Shown piece after piece: positions 31,601 to 45,029 of a stretch of 64,000 bases of DNA. The position numbers and the translations under genes are program-made. Source of the stretch: Myotis daubentonii (lineage: Eukaryota; Chordata; Mammalia; Chiroptera; Vespertilionidae). Location: assembly GCF_963259705.1 (NCBI RefSeq), contig NC_081849.1:56578093-56642092 (forward strand), given 5' to 3'. The stretch's first letter is position 1. The number at the start of each line of letters is the position of its first letter. Under the pieces are notes generated by a model, which saw only the letters and a list, made by a program, of their open reading frames with translations, made no database searches and had not been told where the DNA came from.

Positions 31601-31604
31601 AAAC

Positions 31605-34600
31605 CGAACAGCGATTCTGTTTATATAGCATATTCTGTTTAGGCAATTTACTTAGATATATGATTTTTTTTTAAAGTACACTTAAAAATTACAAACTTCC
31701 TAATTATGCAAAAGTCCACTCTCTTCTTACATATTATAAAAGCCAATAAGGAAATTTACTCTTTTATTTAAACATTTTTCTTAATCACTTCTTAATCACT
31801 TCTTATATTTTACATTCAAACTATTTTGCCAACTGTTGGACATTCTGAGAAAAGGAGTACATGTAATAGACATGACTTTTCAAAGTAGTGAAAACTATAT
31901 TCCGGGCCCTTTCAACTATTTAAATTTTTTTTATAAATTCTTGGTTAAAATATAAATTCACAGTTAAAATATATCTTCACCTATAATGTGATTAGAACAG
32001 ACACAAGGAATCAGCTTGGGAGAATAATGACCTAACCAATTAAACATCTTTTTAAAAAAAATCAGCAAGGACTGAGACTTAAGACTTTAATGGTTTTTCA
32101 CTTTAACAATGTGCATATAATTTTCCCCAAGATCTATTTAGAATGAAACTCTTTCTAAAAAGGGAAGGAAGCGGCACATTTTATTGCTGGCCCAAAAGCA
32201 GAGAGCAAGGCATAAAGCCACTAAGTTTATTGAAATGTGGAACACATTTCCCCCAATTATTCAAGAGCTATTTGACCAGAGCTTCAGCTTAACAGAAGGT
32301 AGAAGGTAGCTTTTAAAATAGTATACTCCTAGTGACTCTGTTTAGCTGTGGCATTAAAGATGCTCTTTGGAATTATGGTTTCCCAGGCAAATTATTTAAA
32401 AACACACACACAATTTTGACTCTTTGATTGTTAACAATGTGTACTTAGTGCACAAGGCCATTTACTTAGATATATGATTATTTTTTTAAAAAAAATAGAC
32501 TTAAAAATCATAAACTTGATTTGATTTACCTTAGTGCAAAAGAAGAGGAGTTTTGCTTTTAATGGAAAGATAATAAAGGAAGTTCATCTCTGTTATACAC
32601 TCTACCTTCATGGTAACATTTGAAAAGGATTTTAAGCACTCAGACTCAACAAATTTTAAATAGTCTATTATTAAAATTACCATGGGTCATGTAAAAGTTT
32701 TATTATCTATTTGACAAAGCATGGGAAATTACTGGGCTTTGATATAACCTCACAAAATTATTAAAGATCGTATCATACATTTTATTTAAGCCAAAAGCAC
32801 CTAATAGTGCTGAACGGTAGTAGGTACTTAACAAGTATTTTAAGATTATTAAATTTGGGATCCTACAAACTATTTCCAGTATAGTTTAGACTGCTAGCAA
32901 GAAAGGTTATTTTTAACATGTTTAGCCCAACAATATGTATATATATCAAACACATTCTATTGTGATCCTCAAACTATAAGTAAACAATAGAAATAGAATT
33001 TGTGGTAAGTTCTTCTCCTTGTTATTTAAAAATATTAATTGAAAAATGACAATGTCCAAATGACCAATTATGTAATCAGTTGGTTTATTAAAGCTAAATA
33101 TTTCTATTCAAATAGGTCAGTTTGGAAAATAAATATAATCAGTTTATCCCACTTTCATTTGTAATAAAAATGATAAAGATTCAAATAAGTTACACACTAA
33201 TGTCCTCAAATTATGACCACTATCTTAAGTAGTGAAATATATGGTTTTTAATGATAGTTTTTTAATTTAGGAAAGGCTCTCAGACATGTTCAATATAAAA
33301 TAACTGATAAATATTGAGCCATAAAATAACAGTAAAATAACAAATATTTATTATAAGACTGTGCAGATACATGGGAAAGCCTTCTTTGGGGGAAAAGAAC
33401 CTAAATGATAATAACACTGGTATAACTAAGAATCTTCTTTAATTGAGAATAATAAGAAGACTCTAAAATTAAAACTGTTATTAGAAGCAGTGGAAAGCAG
33501 GCAGGAACTGAAGCTGAGCCTTGCAGTCTTGGCTATTGTTGTATTATTGCAGAGTCCCATAGGCAATCCTCACATGTACAGTACATCCTGGATCTTTTGA
33601 TTCTTTTGTCTACACTCCAACCTCCTCAGCCAGGAACCTTCAGCCAGGAAAGATTTATGGAGCTCCCACTAACAGGGTCAACCCTGTTTTATCACCAGAG
33701 GCCTTCTTCGTAAAAATAATAACATCCATCTCAGCTCCGTTGAGCCTATTCTCTTGGCACCAACATTTTGTGTTTATCTTAACAACCAGTGTACACTCAA
33801 AACCCCCAGTTGCAATGAGTGCAGTCATCAATTCTACTGGGCACAGTAGCCCAGACTCCTGTGTTCTGTCAACCCTTTGTCATCTAAGGTAATGAATAGG
33901 TCAGAGTGTCTGTACACTTCAAAAGTTTGATAGGATTTGCATTTTGAGATGAAAATAGTGAGCTTTAAGAAGAACAATTTGCAAAAGCAAATGTATCTCG
34001 GCATATGAAATGGGGAGATTATTAAATGACCCAAAACACAATGGAGATAAATGAAAATATTACAAATAACTAAATTAAAAAAATAAAACATACTTAAATG
34101 AATTTGTTTTTAGAACGTATGCTTCTCCATGTACATAGCATTTTGAATTGAAAGGTGTCTGATTTGAGGAGACTGATCAATAAGTTACTGCACTGTAATA
34201 TTCTGCTTTTAGGAGACTTCCCTAAGCTATTTTAAAATATTAGATTTATAAGAAAATGGACTCCAGAATGGTGGTAAACATTACATAGTTTTAGATGGAA
34301 AAAACTCGCTCTTTTTTAGCAATTTAGTATTGAGGATAGCTTATGAATCAACTAAGGTATTGTTCCTAAAATGTTCATAATTTATTTAAATCATTAATTT
34401 TGTTCTCTGGTAATATAAATTTGTAAGATTTTATAAAATGTTTTGGGATTTCCTCTTGGAAAGGAATGTGCACAATATCCAAAGAAATGCTCAATATTTT
34501 ACTGTAATTGCATAAAGTAGTTCTCTCAGAGAGATCATTCTTAACAACCTTAGTCCCCTGTGCTGTGATGAGAGAAGCTTTTCATGGGTATTTGGCCAGA

Positions 34601-36485
34601 GGATTTTTTGTAGAGTTAATACTCCCACTCTTCTTCCTTAAGTGTCTTGGGAGTTTTAACATCCGCAACACAGACAGGAACTTGGTTTTATGCCTCAAGA
34701 AAAGAATGGATCTTTTTTCATATAATAATCTGCAGTGCAATTACCAATGAAAAAGTAATATTGTGCACCATAAACTGAGCAATCTGCAAGGAACATTTTA
34801 GTAATAGACAATTTCAAATGCAGAAAGCATAAGGAATTTAAATCAAGTGAAGATGGAAATCGATACAAGAAAATAAAAAATAAACTCACCATTTCATAGA
34901 CAAAATAAATGGGGGGAGGGTGGAACAGAATACCTGTTGTCTGCTGCAGACCTTGAGCTCATCAGAAACCCGTGTTTAAAAAAAAAGTTTCAGGATTTAA
35001 AAATCAAATTTTATAAGATGCTTGAAGGCAATAAGTAATTAGCTATATTGATGAGACTAGGTATCAGTACTAACTTAACACAGATCTATAATAAAGGATC
35101 TAGCTCACTAAGACATTGCACATTGGCAACCTCAACAGTGATGGCAGTATTAAAACATTATACTATGGAGAATTTCCTGTGTTACACAGTGTATTCAAGC
35201 ATAACATCTTATTTGATACTCATATTAGGATTATAAATAGAGCAAGATGTGTTTTTGCTTTGGGGAAACTGAATCTATATGAAGTGAAATGACTAGCTTA
35301 ATTCACAGCTAGAATTCTATTGTCAAAGATGTCAGTTATTTTTTCACTCTATTCCATACCAGGGTTAGTACAGCTCCCCGCCCCCCCCCCCCCCCCCCCT
35401 GGAGATAAGACAAAGTCCTTCTGCTGAGCCACTAGCAGGCCCTTTTGTGGTCCAATACAAATAGTAGTAGTAGAAATAACAACAAAAACAATAGTATTGG
35501 ATATGTCCTGATTTTCCACAGGGCTACACAAGTTCTGTGGAGGCCGGAAATTGAATCTTCTAGAATTGAGGTTTCCAGAATGTGTCCCTAGGTACCCCAG
35601 GGCCTCTCAGAATTATACTTGACATCTGTCTGATACTACACAATTTACTAGCTCAAAGTGTTCACAGTTCCAACATCACATTGGACTACATTTCTTTTTA
35701 GGATACCGTGTCTTTCTGATGTGAGGTTTTCATAAAATGTAAGTACCATGCATAATCTAATGCAAGAAAGGAGATAAGAGCATGGGTGTACAATCTGATT
35801 CCCAGATATGCACACATATTCCAATAGACACACAGATCCCATTAGGAGGTCACTGTGGTTGTTTAAGAATAAAATAGACATTTTTCAATGTATATGCCTT
35901 ATTTTTTCAAATACTTTAAGTTGTTTCAGTCTAACTATCTAATAAAGAGAACTGTTAGTTTTTTCAGCCTGTGGATGCTATGAAAAAGTAATTTGAGACA
36001 CTATGAGCATCCTAAGCCAAGAAAGTTTGAAAACTTCCATTCCAGAAAAAAAATATCTAAATTTCTCAGTAAGTGGCTTCTTGGGGTTCCTTTATTAGAA
36101 AAAAGAAAATACCTTTGCAAATGGAGAACATAGGAAGTCTTATTAAATTATTTTCTATTTTCCATAAAGTAGAAGATGTAATTAACTAATTTTTTTCCTT
36201 TTAACAAAAGCCTTTTCTTTAGTCCTACTTTGTTTTTTGCTTGTTTGTTTGGTTTTTGCCAGCTCCTTTGCCTTCTCCTACATCTTAAATGCAGTTTGCC
36301 ATGTTTGACTTCACCACGTTTTCCCCTTACTACGGGATATTTAGGATGTTTTATAAGTGTTTGTTATTACAAACAATGATGTAATAAACAGTTTTCCAAT
36401 TATTTCCCTAGGAGTGAAAATAAATTGTGCTTGAAATTTCAGGTAAAAACATCCGATCTAGATTGACATTGCCAAATTTCTCTAA
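31605..36485. other. Long AT-rich non-coding region without recognisable repeats
   Basis: Nearly 5 kb with no SINE, Helitron or named repeat that I can see, except a C-run at 35382-35399. Frames are short. 33480-33800 is more GC-balanced ('cctcagccaggaaccttcag') but not assignable. Confidence 0.4.
35382..35399 (+). repeat. Poly(C) run
   Basis: An uninterrupted run of about 18 C after 'cagctccccg'. The true length may be affected by sequencing or assembly. Confidence 0.85.
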
Positions 36486-36489
36486 TAAA

Positions 36490-36850
36490 GGTTTATATCA
36501 AAGCTTTAGTTTTATTTTTACTTAACTTCAAGCTTACTTAAGGGTTGCAGACAAAGTACAAGGAACTCCCATATAATCATTAACCAAATTCACCAAATTT
36601 TTTTGGCATTTAGTCCCATTTGTTTATTAGTCTCTTCTCCTCTTTCTCTCTTCTACACATACACTCATACATACACATTATTGATTACTTTTTACAATTT
36701 CTTAGTAACTGGAGATCCTTTATCCCTAAATCTTTTCCTGTATATTTCCTAAGACCAGTAGTCACATAATTCCAGTACAATGATCAGGATTAGGATATGG
36801 TTTTACAGATATTTATCTGTAATGTATGTTTCTTATTTCCTCCACACTAA
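36490..36850. mobile_element. Old LINE-1-derived 3' UTR segment
   Basis: 'gggttgcagacaaagtacaa', 'ggaactcccatataatcatt', 'aaccaaattcaccaaatttt', 'acatacactcatacatacac' and 'cagtacaatgatcaggatta' follow the order of L1M-type 3' regions. Diverged. Orientation not settled. Confidence 0.65.
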
Positions 36851-36854
36851 ATTA

Positions 36855-37870
36855 AGGTTCTTAAATTCCATGAGTGAGTCCCCCAGCACCATACACCTTC
36901 AGATATATTACACATAGTGAGGACCAAGTTTATAAAGTATCTCCTGATAACTTCCCCAAGACAAAGAGAAAGGGGCTTTCAGGAGGCACCCTCTACAAAG
37001 TTCTAATTTGAGAACAGGCTTATCAAAATTAAAAAATAAGGGGTAAAGGATATTGGAGCGCAGCTATGTACAAGTTTTAGCATATGCTAAAACTGAATTG
37101 AGTACCAGATCGAGTGCATTATGGTTGATTATATTCATGCTACAATTAAAGTAATTACTTAATTTTAAAATTAATGCACTCTAAATATGTTTAATGACTG
37201 AAATTAAAATGTGCAATTATAGTATAAATACTTGAAATTATGTTGTAGTGGGTTTATACTAATTACCATGTGTCAGCTGAAACAGCTTTAGTGAACACTT
37301 TGCTAAGTGCCCAGTGAAGCTATTCACAGCCCATCCAGCAAAGGTTCTCCTGGACCAAGTGTCACGTGGGAGAAGCCTGCTCACTCCACTTGAGGGTTTG
37401 AGCAGAGAAGAAGTTGCCTTTTCTCCTCAATAGCCTTGAAAATTACTTAAGTGGAAAGCTTATACAAAATGCTCAATGCATGAATATTCCATTAACTATT
37501 ATGAAAAAGATCTTGAAAGCTCCATTTTAAAGGATCATTAAAATATAGCTACAACCTACCATTCTAAATACAGTGTTCTGAAGAAACTGTGACACTGCTG
37601 CAATCACTTTTGCGAGTCTACTGACCAAGATTTGCAAATTGCATGAATGGACAGCTGTAACTAATTATAAATAAACTCTAATTCATGTTGCCTTGGCATT
37701 AGAAATTTTACCACGCCAGTATAATTTGAAGTATGACTGTTTTGTTTTGTTATTTTAGTAAATAAAACTTTTGGTAAATACAACTCTCATAAGCAAAAAT
37801 ACAGTCCCCCACCATTGATACTTTTGTTAGTACACACTTGCCTTACAGCATTTGGCCCTGAGCTTCAGAT
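36855..37870. other. Unassigned DNA; possible conserved non-coding element at 37250-37520
   Basis: The 37250-37520 part is GC-balanced in AT-rich surroundings and holds several homeodomain-like (CTAATTACC), E-box (CAGCTG) and octamer-like (ATGAATATTC) words. It has no repeat signature. A regulatory role is only a guess from composition. Confidence 0.3.
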
Positions 37871-37887
37871 TTTTAAGATTCCATCAC

Positions 37888-38112
37888 ATTGCCCGAACTG
37901 GTTTGGCTCGGTGGATGGAGCGTCGGCCTGTGGACTGAAGGGTCCCAGGTTCGATTCCGGTCAAGGGCATGTACTTGGGTTGCGGGCTCATCCCTAGTGG
38001 GGGGTGTGCAGGAGGCAGCTGATCAATGTTTCTCTCTCATCGATGTTTCTAACTCTCTATCCCTCTCCCTTCCTCTCTGTAAGAAATCAATAAAATATAT
38101 ATTTTTTAAAAA
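37888..38112 (+). mobile_element. VES SINE (GGATAGAGC subfamily)
   Basis: Head CTGGTTTGGCTCGGTGGATG, 'gcgtcggcctgtggactgaa', B box GGTTCGATTCC, tail AATCAATAAAATATATATTT. AAGATTCCATCAC is duplicated exactly at 37875-37887 and 38113-38125. Confidence 0.97.
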
Positions 38113-38129
38113 AAGATTCCATCACCTTA

Positions 38130-38525
38130 AATTCTAGGACTCAGAAGGCTTGGATTGCTTTCCTTTAGTTCTAAAGTCCCCCACCTCCTCTCAAACTAAC
38201 TTGGGCTTGGCAGTGCCCAATTGGATTTGGCATCCTTCCAAACACTAGCCCTTCCCCTTCATGTTTATACTCCAGTGTATTTCAGACATAATTCAGTCCA
38301 TATGTTCATGATTCGTTTACCCTTATGTCATCAGAATATTGTTTGCTTAGAATTACTTGATGCTCAAGTAGTTTTACCAAACTAATTTATATACCATTTT
38401 TCTTTAAAATAGAAGAAGGGCTTTTGTAAGCTTTACACAGTAACTAAGGAGAAAAAGTGGTTTTAATTTTAAATTCTTACAGTTCATAGTTTCCTATACC
38501 TCTATTTTTAAGCACATCTACCTAC
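38130..38525. other. AT-rich non-coding DNA
   Basis: No feature recognised. Confidence 0.4.
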
Positions 38526-38880
38526 TGTCTTAAGACTGCTTGAGCTGCTATAACAAAATATGATAGACTGGGTGGCTCAAACAACAGACCTTTATCTCTT
38601 ACAATCCTGGAGACTGGGAAGCCAAAGATCAGGGAGCTGGCTGATTAAATTCTTGGTGAAAGCCCTCTTCCTGTCTTGTAGACAACTGCCTGTCCCTGTG
38701 TACTCACATGGCCTTTCCTAGGTGCATGCACATGGAGAGAGGGGAGTCTCTCTCTTTCTCTTCTTAAAGGCTCTAATCCCATGACCTAATGTAAACCTCC
38801 CAAAGGCTCCACCTTCAAATGCCATTGTATTAGGATTAGAGCATAAAAATACAAATTTTGGTAGAATTCAATCCATGATA
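38526..38880 (-). mobile_element. Solo MLT1-type LTR (ERVL-MaLR)
   Basis: Read on its own strand it starts 'tatcatggattgaattctac', passes 'gcctttgggaggtttacatt' and 'aggtcatgggattagagcc', and ends 'ccacccagtctatcatattt', 'tgttatagcagctcaagcag', 'tcttaagaca'. These are MLT1 LTR landmarks. CCTAC/TCTAC flank it as a 5-bp duplication with one change. No internal retroviral sequence is attached, so it is a lone LTR of an ancient element. Confidence 0.85.
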
Positions 38881-38889
38881 TCTACAAAA

Positions 38890-39865
38890 TACTAAAGACA
38901 CATTCTTATTGGATATTGTCAGAATGAGCGGTACTGCAAATATCATATCTATCCTGAAGGTAAATGGAAAGACTTCAACTCTCAGGTGACCATCCTACTG
39001 TATTGAGAGGACAATAACACAGGCAGTGAGAGAAGCATTTGACAAAGCAGAACTGGCATGTGCCTGATGAGCATCCAGCCAGTTTTGCCACTAAATAAAT
39101 GACTGGCTTTGCACATCAGCCTTGTAGAGCATGTTAAGAGTCTATCAAAATTATATACAACAAAGTGGCAAATGACTACATTTCAGATAGAGGTTTTCTT
39201 TAGAGCAGAGGGTAGGGATGCCTAATAAAAGACTTTGGTTTTCTAAGATCCAAGTTTCTTCCTGCAATGTAACCCGCTGATGTCACTTGACTGTCTCTTG
39301 CTGTTGGCTTGTAGGAATCAAGGCTGGCGGTGGCCGTGAAAATGCGAATTCTCTGCCTACTGCAATTGCTGAGAGAAGGATGGACAGGCAGATATTGTGA
39401 TAAAGCAAACATAACAAACAGTCCAGTGCAGGATTTAGGTGGTCAACGGTGATGAGAATGTCCACTGGTGGTTTTGTCAACTTTGCTAGTTGATTGAAAA
39501 TATGCATAAAATACTGATTAAATATGCATTTTAAAAGTCTGACTTCAAAATTAGATCAGAACTTTCTAAGGAAATTAGCAAAGACTTTGAGTTACCTCAG
39601 CCCTGTGTAATATTCATTCATAGTATTTCACTCTCTTGATAATTATTGAGCATGTTCTCAGTTAACCCAAAACCTCAGTGGCTTGCTGTCCCTCACAATG
39701 CCCCTAGCCTTGAACCTATACTGCATTCTTGCCCAGCTCTCTGCTAGCTGTAACACCTGAAATGGATCAGATGAGAAGCATTTAAGGTGTGTCCGAGGGG
39801 AAAGAGCAACAAAGTCTAATTCAGAGAACAGGAACCCTCATCTTAGTTGTTCCAGCTATTTGTTC
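38890..39865. other. Non-coding DNA
   Basis: No feature recognised. 39200-39480 is moderately GC-balanced but frames are short. Confidence 0.4.
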
Positions 39866-39869
39866 ATAT

Positions 39870-40060
39870 AACCAGTTTCTTGAGCACTGATAATTTTAAT
39901 GCATTTCACCTACATAACAATCCTATTGTTTCTATCTTCCAGATGAGGCAAGGTGAGTCAGAGAAGTTAAATATCTTGCTCAGGGATACATGATGTAGTT
40001 GAGATTGGAGCCCTGCCTTGGGCTGCAACCACTCCTTTCCAAGTGTCTCCCGAGCCGTGT
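39870..40060 (-). mobile_element. MIR SINE
   Basis: 'cttgagcactgataatttta', 'ttccagatgaggcaaggtga', 'gagaagttaaatatcttgct' and 'tgagattggagccctgcctt' match the reverse-strand MIR. Confidence 0.82.
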
Positions 40061-40587
40061 TACTTCATTGAGTCCTTGTGTCTATAACAAGGCTATTTCA
40101 CATGGATTTCTTTTCATCATCAAATAAAAAACATAGTTTAGAAAGTGTTTTAAATTGTAAATGATTCCGTAAATGCAGATACAAATATTATCAAGGAATA
40201 AAGAATCTTTGAGCTGGCTTTGACAAGTTAAATAAGGTATAGGATCTCATAATAGGAAAGCCTTAGATTAATCTATTTTTATTTAAGCATTAGACATCTA
40301 TTCTTTTGATAATTACTAATAGTGGTAGTGTGCATATACATTGAGTCACATTAATTTTAAAACTCAGCTGTGAACACAATTATTAGATTCTTTTTACCAT
40401 GTTTTGATGATGTAGAGAAAGGACACATATAGAAATAAAGAGAAGCCAGAACTGCAATAAAAACATCCTTGCCACACTAATAACACAGCCTAAGACTCAC
40501 CTGACTTGTGAATTTCAATATATTGTTTCTACTCCTAAGACAACTGCAATATAATAGAGGAACATAGGGACTATAATTCCTTAACTC

Positions 40588-40770
40588 AGTGGTTTCCCAA
40601 ACTGAAAGCCTGTCAAAATGAATATAAAAAAAAAAAACTAAAGAGGTTTTTAGGTTTTGGGTCTACCTCTAAGAGACTATTAAAGAGTGGGTTGATAAGA
40701 CTTGAGCAATCCAGTTTTTAGAAACTCTACTAAGAGATTTTGATAAACAGCATATTTAGAGACCAATGCC
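40588..40770 (+). mobile_element. MER5-like hAT fragment
   Basis: Starts CAGTGGTTTCCCAAACTGAA, the hAT-Charlie terminus class, with 'gtctacctctaagagactat' and a diverged interior. The right terminus has decayed. Confidence 0.5.
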
Positions 40771-40774
40771 TTAA

Positions 40775-41958
40775 TCAAACAATATGTTTGTAATAAAACT
40801 TTTATTTTGGACACCACATAATATTTGATGGGAGAAATATCTGTGGTAAGAAGGCTTTTCAAATTATATTATGTAGCTATGTACACTCCCTCTCCCCCCT
40901 GCCCCCCCTCACACACACACATACACAGTCTATGTGGAAACTTAGCTCGGTTCCTCTCAGTGAATTAAATCACAGTAATTAAAAATAATATGTCAAATGC
41001 TTATGAAACCATTAGTTTGGCTATCCAAAAGTTAATTGTATCTACTATTACAGAAAACAACATAAACTATAAGCTGTCCAAAATGACACTTTAAAAAAAG
41101 AAATAGTTAAGATGACTTATCACTCAAAAAAGAAGTTGATATGACTCCTTGAAAAGTTTTTTTTCTGTGAAAAAATGTGATGGTGATAATTTGCTTTGTA
41201 TACTAACAAAAGAGGGTAGTTAACAGAACTATTTAATGGTTCCAAGTATAACTGTATAATTTTTGCATTAGAAAACCGATGAATGCTTTTGGGGGGGGGG
41301 AGACATTATTCTGCTTATTTATATTGTTTAAGTCACTTGTATACATAGAGAAAGCAAAGAATGACTTTTCCGTGCTTATGTTTCTGCAGTTTGTTATGGA
41401 TGAAAAATAGTTTAATTTTGTGTGCTCAGAATAAAAGAGGTTAGAAGGTTACAAATCATGTTTGTATAAGGTATTACAGCATCTCTCTAGTGATGGAAAA
41501 TTAAACTTACTGATGCATTGACCAAATCAAAACAATGTGCTTACTTTTCTCTCTAGAAAATCTGCAGCCCAAATAGCAATTTGGCTTCTTATTCCTTCAC
41601 TTAAAAAATACATTTTGATTTACCACAAGTGTCTAATTTAATCAGAGGCACAAACATGTAAATGGTATCTGGTTCTTGTTTCACTGTGTTTTCCGAATTT
41701 AAATGAGAAACAGTGAGAAATGCACTTTCAAAAGACATATATTGTATATTTCCCCAAAAGTGTTTAAAAATTTCAAACTTTTTTGCAGCAGTATATAAAA
41801 TATAAGAAAATTTTTATATCAGAATATGAAAAAAATTATTTGACATATAAAAGTCACATCATCCACAAAGAGGTTATAAAAGTGCATGATTCATGAGTGT
41901 TTAAAGTAGAAAATATGAAGGTGTGTTGAGTCACAAATATTCTCCTGTTCTTACGCTT
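40775..41958. other. AT-rich non-coding DNA
   Basis: Contains a C-rich/CA-rich stretch (40889-40925) and a G10 run (41291-41300). Otherwise unassigned. Confidence 0.4.
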
Positions 41959-41973
41959 AAAAATGAACAATGC

Positions 41974-42185
41974 GCCCTAACTGGTTTGGCTCAGTGGATA
42001 GAGCATTGGCCTGCGGACTGAAGGGTCCTAGGTTTGATTCCAGCCAAGGGCATGTACCTTGGTTGTAGGCACATCCCCAGTAGAGGGTGTACAGGAGGCA
42101 GCTGATCAATGTTTCTCTCTCATCGATGTTTCTAACTCTCTTTCCCTCTCCCTTCCTCTCTGTAAAAATCAATAAAATATATTTT
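41974..42185 (+). mobile_element. VES SINE (GGATAGAGC subfamily)
   Basis: Head CCCTAACTGGTTTGGCTCAG, 'tggatagagcattggcctgc', tail AATCAATAAAATATATTT. AAAAATGAACAATGC is duplicated exactly at 41959-41973 and 42186-42200. Confidence 0.97.
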
Positions 42186-42199
42186 AAAAATGAACAATG

Positions 42200-42699
42200 C
42201 TAAGAGTTCATGGCTTTTAGATCTTTCTGAAGAAGATCCTATTAAGTGACTATTTAAGGAGTGATAAAAACTTAAATTCAACACATTTGGATCCTTCTTT
42301 TCTGGTGGTAGGTTCAAGAACAATGTAGATGAGACTCTCATTCCACTGACCTATCTACCTATATGAGTCCAACCCAGGCTTTCCCTCATGTGTACCCTCT
42401 GCATTGCACAGAACCGTGCATTGCTTTGAAGCCAATGCCTACCTCAGAAAGGGTTTATTGGGAGGTACATGTGCATAAAAAATCATTAATATGGTGGTCA
42501 CTTATTCTGTGAACCAGAGATGCTCCAAATGGGTTACTATACCATTGAAAATTACTCTAAGATACTATTTTCACCTCTCATTTTGACCAGTATTTAGAAG
42601 TTTCACAATACACTGTTCTTGGAGAGGCTTTGAAAAAACCTGTGCTCTCAATAATGGCTGATGTGCATTCAAAATGGATCAATGCCACTGAAAGGGAAT
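42200..42699. other. Non-coding DNA
   Basis: No feature recognised. Confidence 0.4.
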
Positions 42700-43080
42700 T
42701 TTGCAATAACTATAAAAAATATATATTCATTTTCCCATTGCAGTATCCTTTGAAAAACTCTTAGATATACACTGCCAAAAAATAATAAAGAATACATAGA
42801 CAAGGCTATTTATTGCTGCCAAAGATTGAGATAATCCAAATGTCCAACAATAGTGAACTGTCTGAATAAACCATGATACATCCCAGAATGTAATGTTCAA
42901 ATGTAATCAAACAAGGCAGATCTCTATAAGGTTCTTCAAAATTTCTCCAAGTTATATTACCAAGTAAAAAAAGTAATGTACAAATGTACAAGATTATTCT
43001 TATCATATGAAATTTTTATGGAAAGGAATAAAAAATATAATTATATGTACACACACATACACGCATTTGCTTTTTTACTT
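42700..43080 (+). mobile_element. Old LINE-1/HAL1-like 3' fragment
   Basis: 'ctatttattgctgccaaaga', 'taatccaaatgtccaacaat', 'agtgaactgtctgaataaac' and 'catgatacatcccagaatgt' follow the L1 ORF2-tail wording ('taatagcccaaatgtccatcaa', 'aataaactatggtacatcc'). Heavily diverged. Confidence 0.6.
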
Positions 43081-43182
43081 CCCCCCTCAAAAATAAATAG
43101 TGTGGTGAAGGCCTGGGGTAGGGAGAGAACCAGGCTAGGGGAGGGGGGCTGAGAGGGGAAAATGGGGTGAATCTCTAACCTT

Positions 43183-43207
43183 TAAATAAATAAATAAATA
43201 AATAAAT
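43183..43207 (+). repeat. (TAAA)n microsatellite
   Basis: About six tetranucleotide units following a purine/G-rich block (43110-43170). Confidence 0.93.
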
Positions 43208-43689
43208 GAAAATAGTTTAAAAAATTTTAAAGAAGCAATTGAATTTTGAAATAATAATTAGTAAAAAGTTTATTCAGATGGGGAAGGACAGATGTAGGTG
43301 TATAGACATGTGGGATATATGAAAGCAAATTCTCTCTGAATATACTTGGCCTTATAGTTTTGACTTTGGATGGAAATGTTTCATATAATTGAGAAACAAA
43401 GTTAAAATTGTGAAAATCAAAGCTTAGAAACTGAAAACAATTAACAAGTGTTTTCACTTAACTCAAAACTCTATTAATAAAAATAGCAAAGAAGTCTTAT
43501 TTCTAGAGATTTTAAACAAAAACGTTTGAGTGTTTATACCTAATGGAATATATACAAAGGACAAACTGGTTTCAAGGAGTTTTCCCTATTCTGGTGATTA
43601 GATTAATTCTATATTTAGTATTTCATTTTGCATTTAAAATAAATTTTATCAAAACTACTCAGTAAGAATAAAATGTAAAGAACACATGA

Positions 43690-43850
43690 GAGGCAGTACA
43701 GTGTTTGAAGTCTTGTAGTTCACAAATCTAAGTTCAAGTCTCAGGTTTGGGATGACTGATTTAATCCACTTATCCTCTCTGGGCATGCATTTTCTCCTTG
43801 GCTAACCCAGGGTTTTAAATCAAATGATCTAAGTGTTCTAAATTCGCCAT
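43690..43850 (+). mobile_element. MIR SINE, diverged
   Basis: 'aggcagtacagtgtttgaag', 'ctaagttcaagtctcaggtt', 'tatcctctctgggcatgcat' and 'tttctccttggctaaccca' follow the MIR order. Confidence 0.7.
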
Positions 43851-43859
43851 TCTGTAATT

Positions 43860-44865
43860 AGATGGCCCAAGTTTATTTTTTCTCACCTCTCCCAAATTCC
43901 CTGATCCTTTGCACCTTTTGCGACTAGAGATCAACTGCAGCCAGATCCTGCCCCTCCTCCTCCATTTCCAAACATTCTTTTACTAACCCTCCCCCATCAC
44001 ACACACATTCTGCCCACATGGGTGAGTGCCAGAGTCAGGACACTGGGAAGCAATTTATAATCATATATACTGCTGCTGTCACCTCGCAGAGAGAGACGAT
44101 TTATAATAAACAATGGACCTCTTAAAATTATCAAAGCAGTGGTCCTCAGCTCCCAGGGTCAGTTCTCCAGAGAGTCACTGATGGTTTCAAGGGTCTGGCT
44201 AACATTTGCATCCTGCGCTGCCTCCTCATAAAGTTCCCTCTCATCTCTTTCCCTGGATTCTGTAAGGGCCACCCTAGGAAATGCCAGGGCAAATCATTCC
44301 AAGGAATAAACGATGTACTGCAGAAAGGAAGACTTCAGTTTGGCAACTAAGTTGCAAAACAATACTTTAGGTAAGGAGATGTTAGGTAGGCAGAAACAAA
44401 AATGAGGAAAGCAAATCAGGCAAATTCATTTAGAGAAACAGAATTCTTTTCTTTTGATATGTAGTCACAGTGACAAGTCAGAGCAAAAACAACACTAAAT
44501 TCAATGCATGATCTGTGTTCACACTTAGTCTCATCATGAGTTATATTTCTGAATCTGTGCTAGTAATATAGATTTAAATTTAGGGACATAACATGATAAC
44601 AATAGAAACTTCCTTGACAAACCTTCCTTTACCTGTCCATGCCAGTGCCTTAGGCCCACCATCATTGGTGTTCTTTTTGGAATCAAAGCGTTGCTTTAGA
44701 AAAACAGAACAAATTAGAGCTAAATTGGCCCATTACTTTGAAGACACTCATTTATTCTCTCAGCTTATTTACTGGTATTCATTCAGTTATCTGCGGCCAG
44801 TGGGAAGGTATACCTGTTAATCTGGGATCGAGACCATCATCAAACGAACTGCCAGTGCTAAACAT
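43860..44865. other. Unassigned DNA, partly GC-balanced
   Basis: 'gcagtggtcctcagctccca' near 44130-44150 resembles a hAT terminus scrap. The rest carries no signature I can name. Confidence 0.35.
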
Positions 44866-44869
44866 CCAC

Positions 44870-45025
44870 TGGGTCATTTACTCTCACAGCCATCTTGACG
44901 GGGAGGATTTAATATGATTTGACCGATGGAGAAAAATAGGATAAGAGAAGTTTAAAAATTATCCTTGAACATACAACTGTTAAGTGACAGAACAGGGATT
45001 TGAAGCCAGATTTGATTATTCTGTC
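44870..45025 (-). mobile_element. MIR SINE, diverged
   Basis: 'cactgggtcatttactctca', 'accgatggagaaaaatagga', 'gttaagtgacagaacaggga' and 'tttgaagccagatttgatta' match the reverse-strand MIR. Confidence 0.7.
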
Positions 45026-45029
45026 TAGT

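Noticed and set aside
37899..37970. Possible tRNA gene (A and B boxes)
   Set aside because: The A/B boxes belong to the tRNA-derived head of a VES SINE with body, tail and target duplication. The same applies to the other SINE heads.
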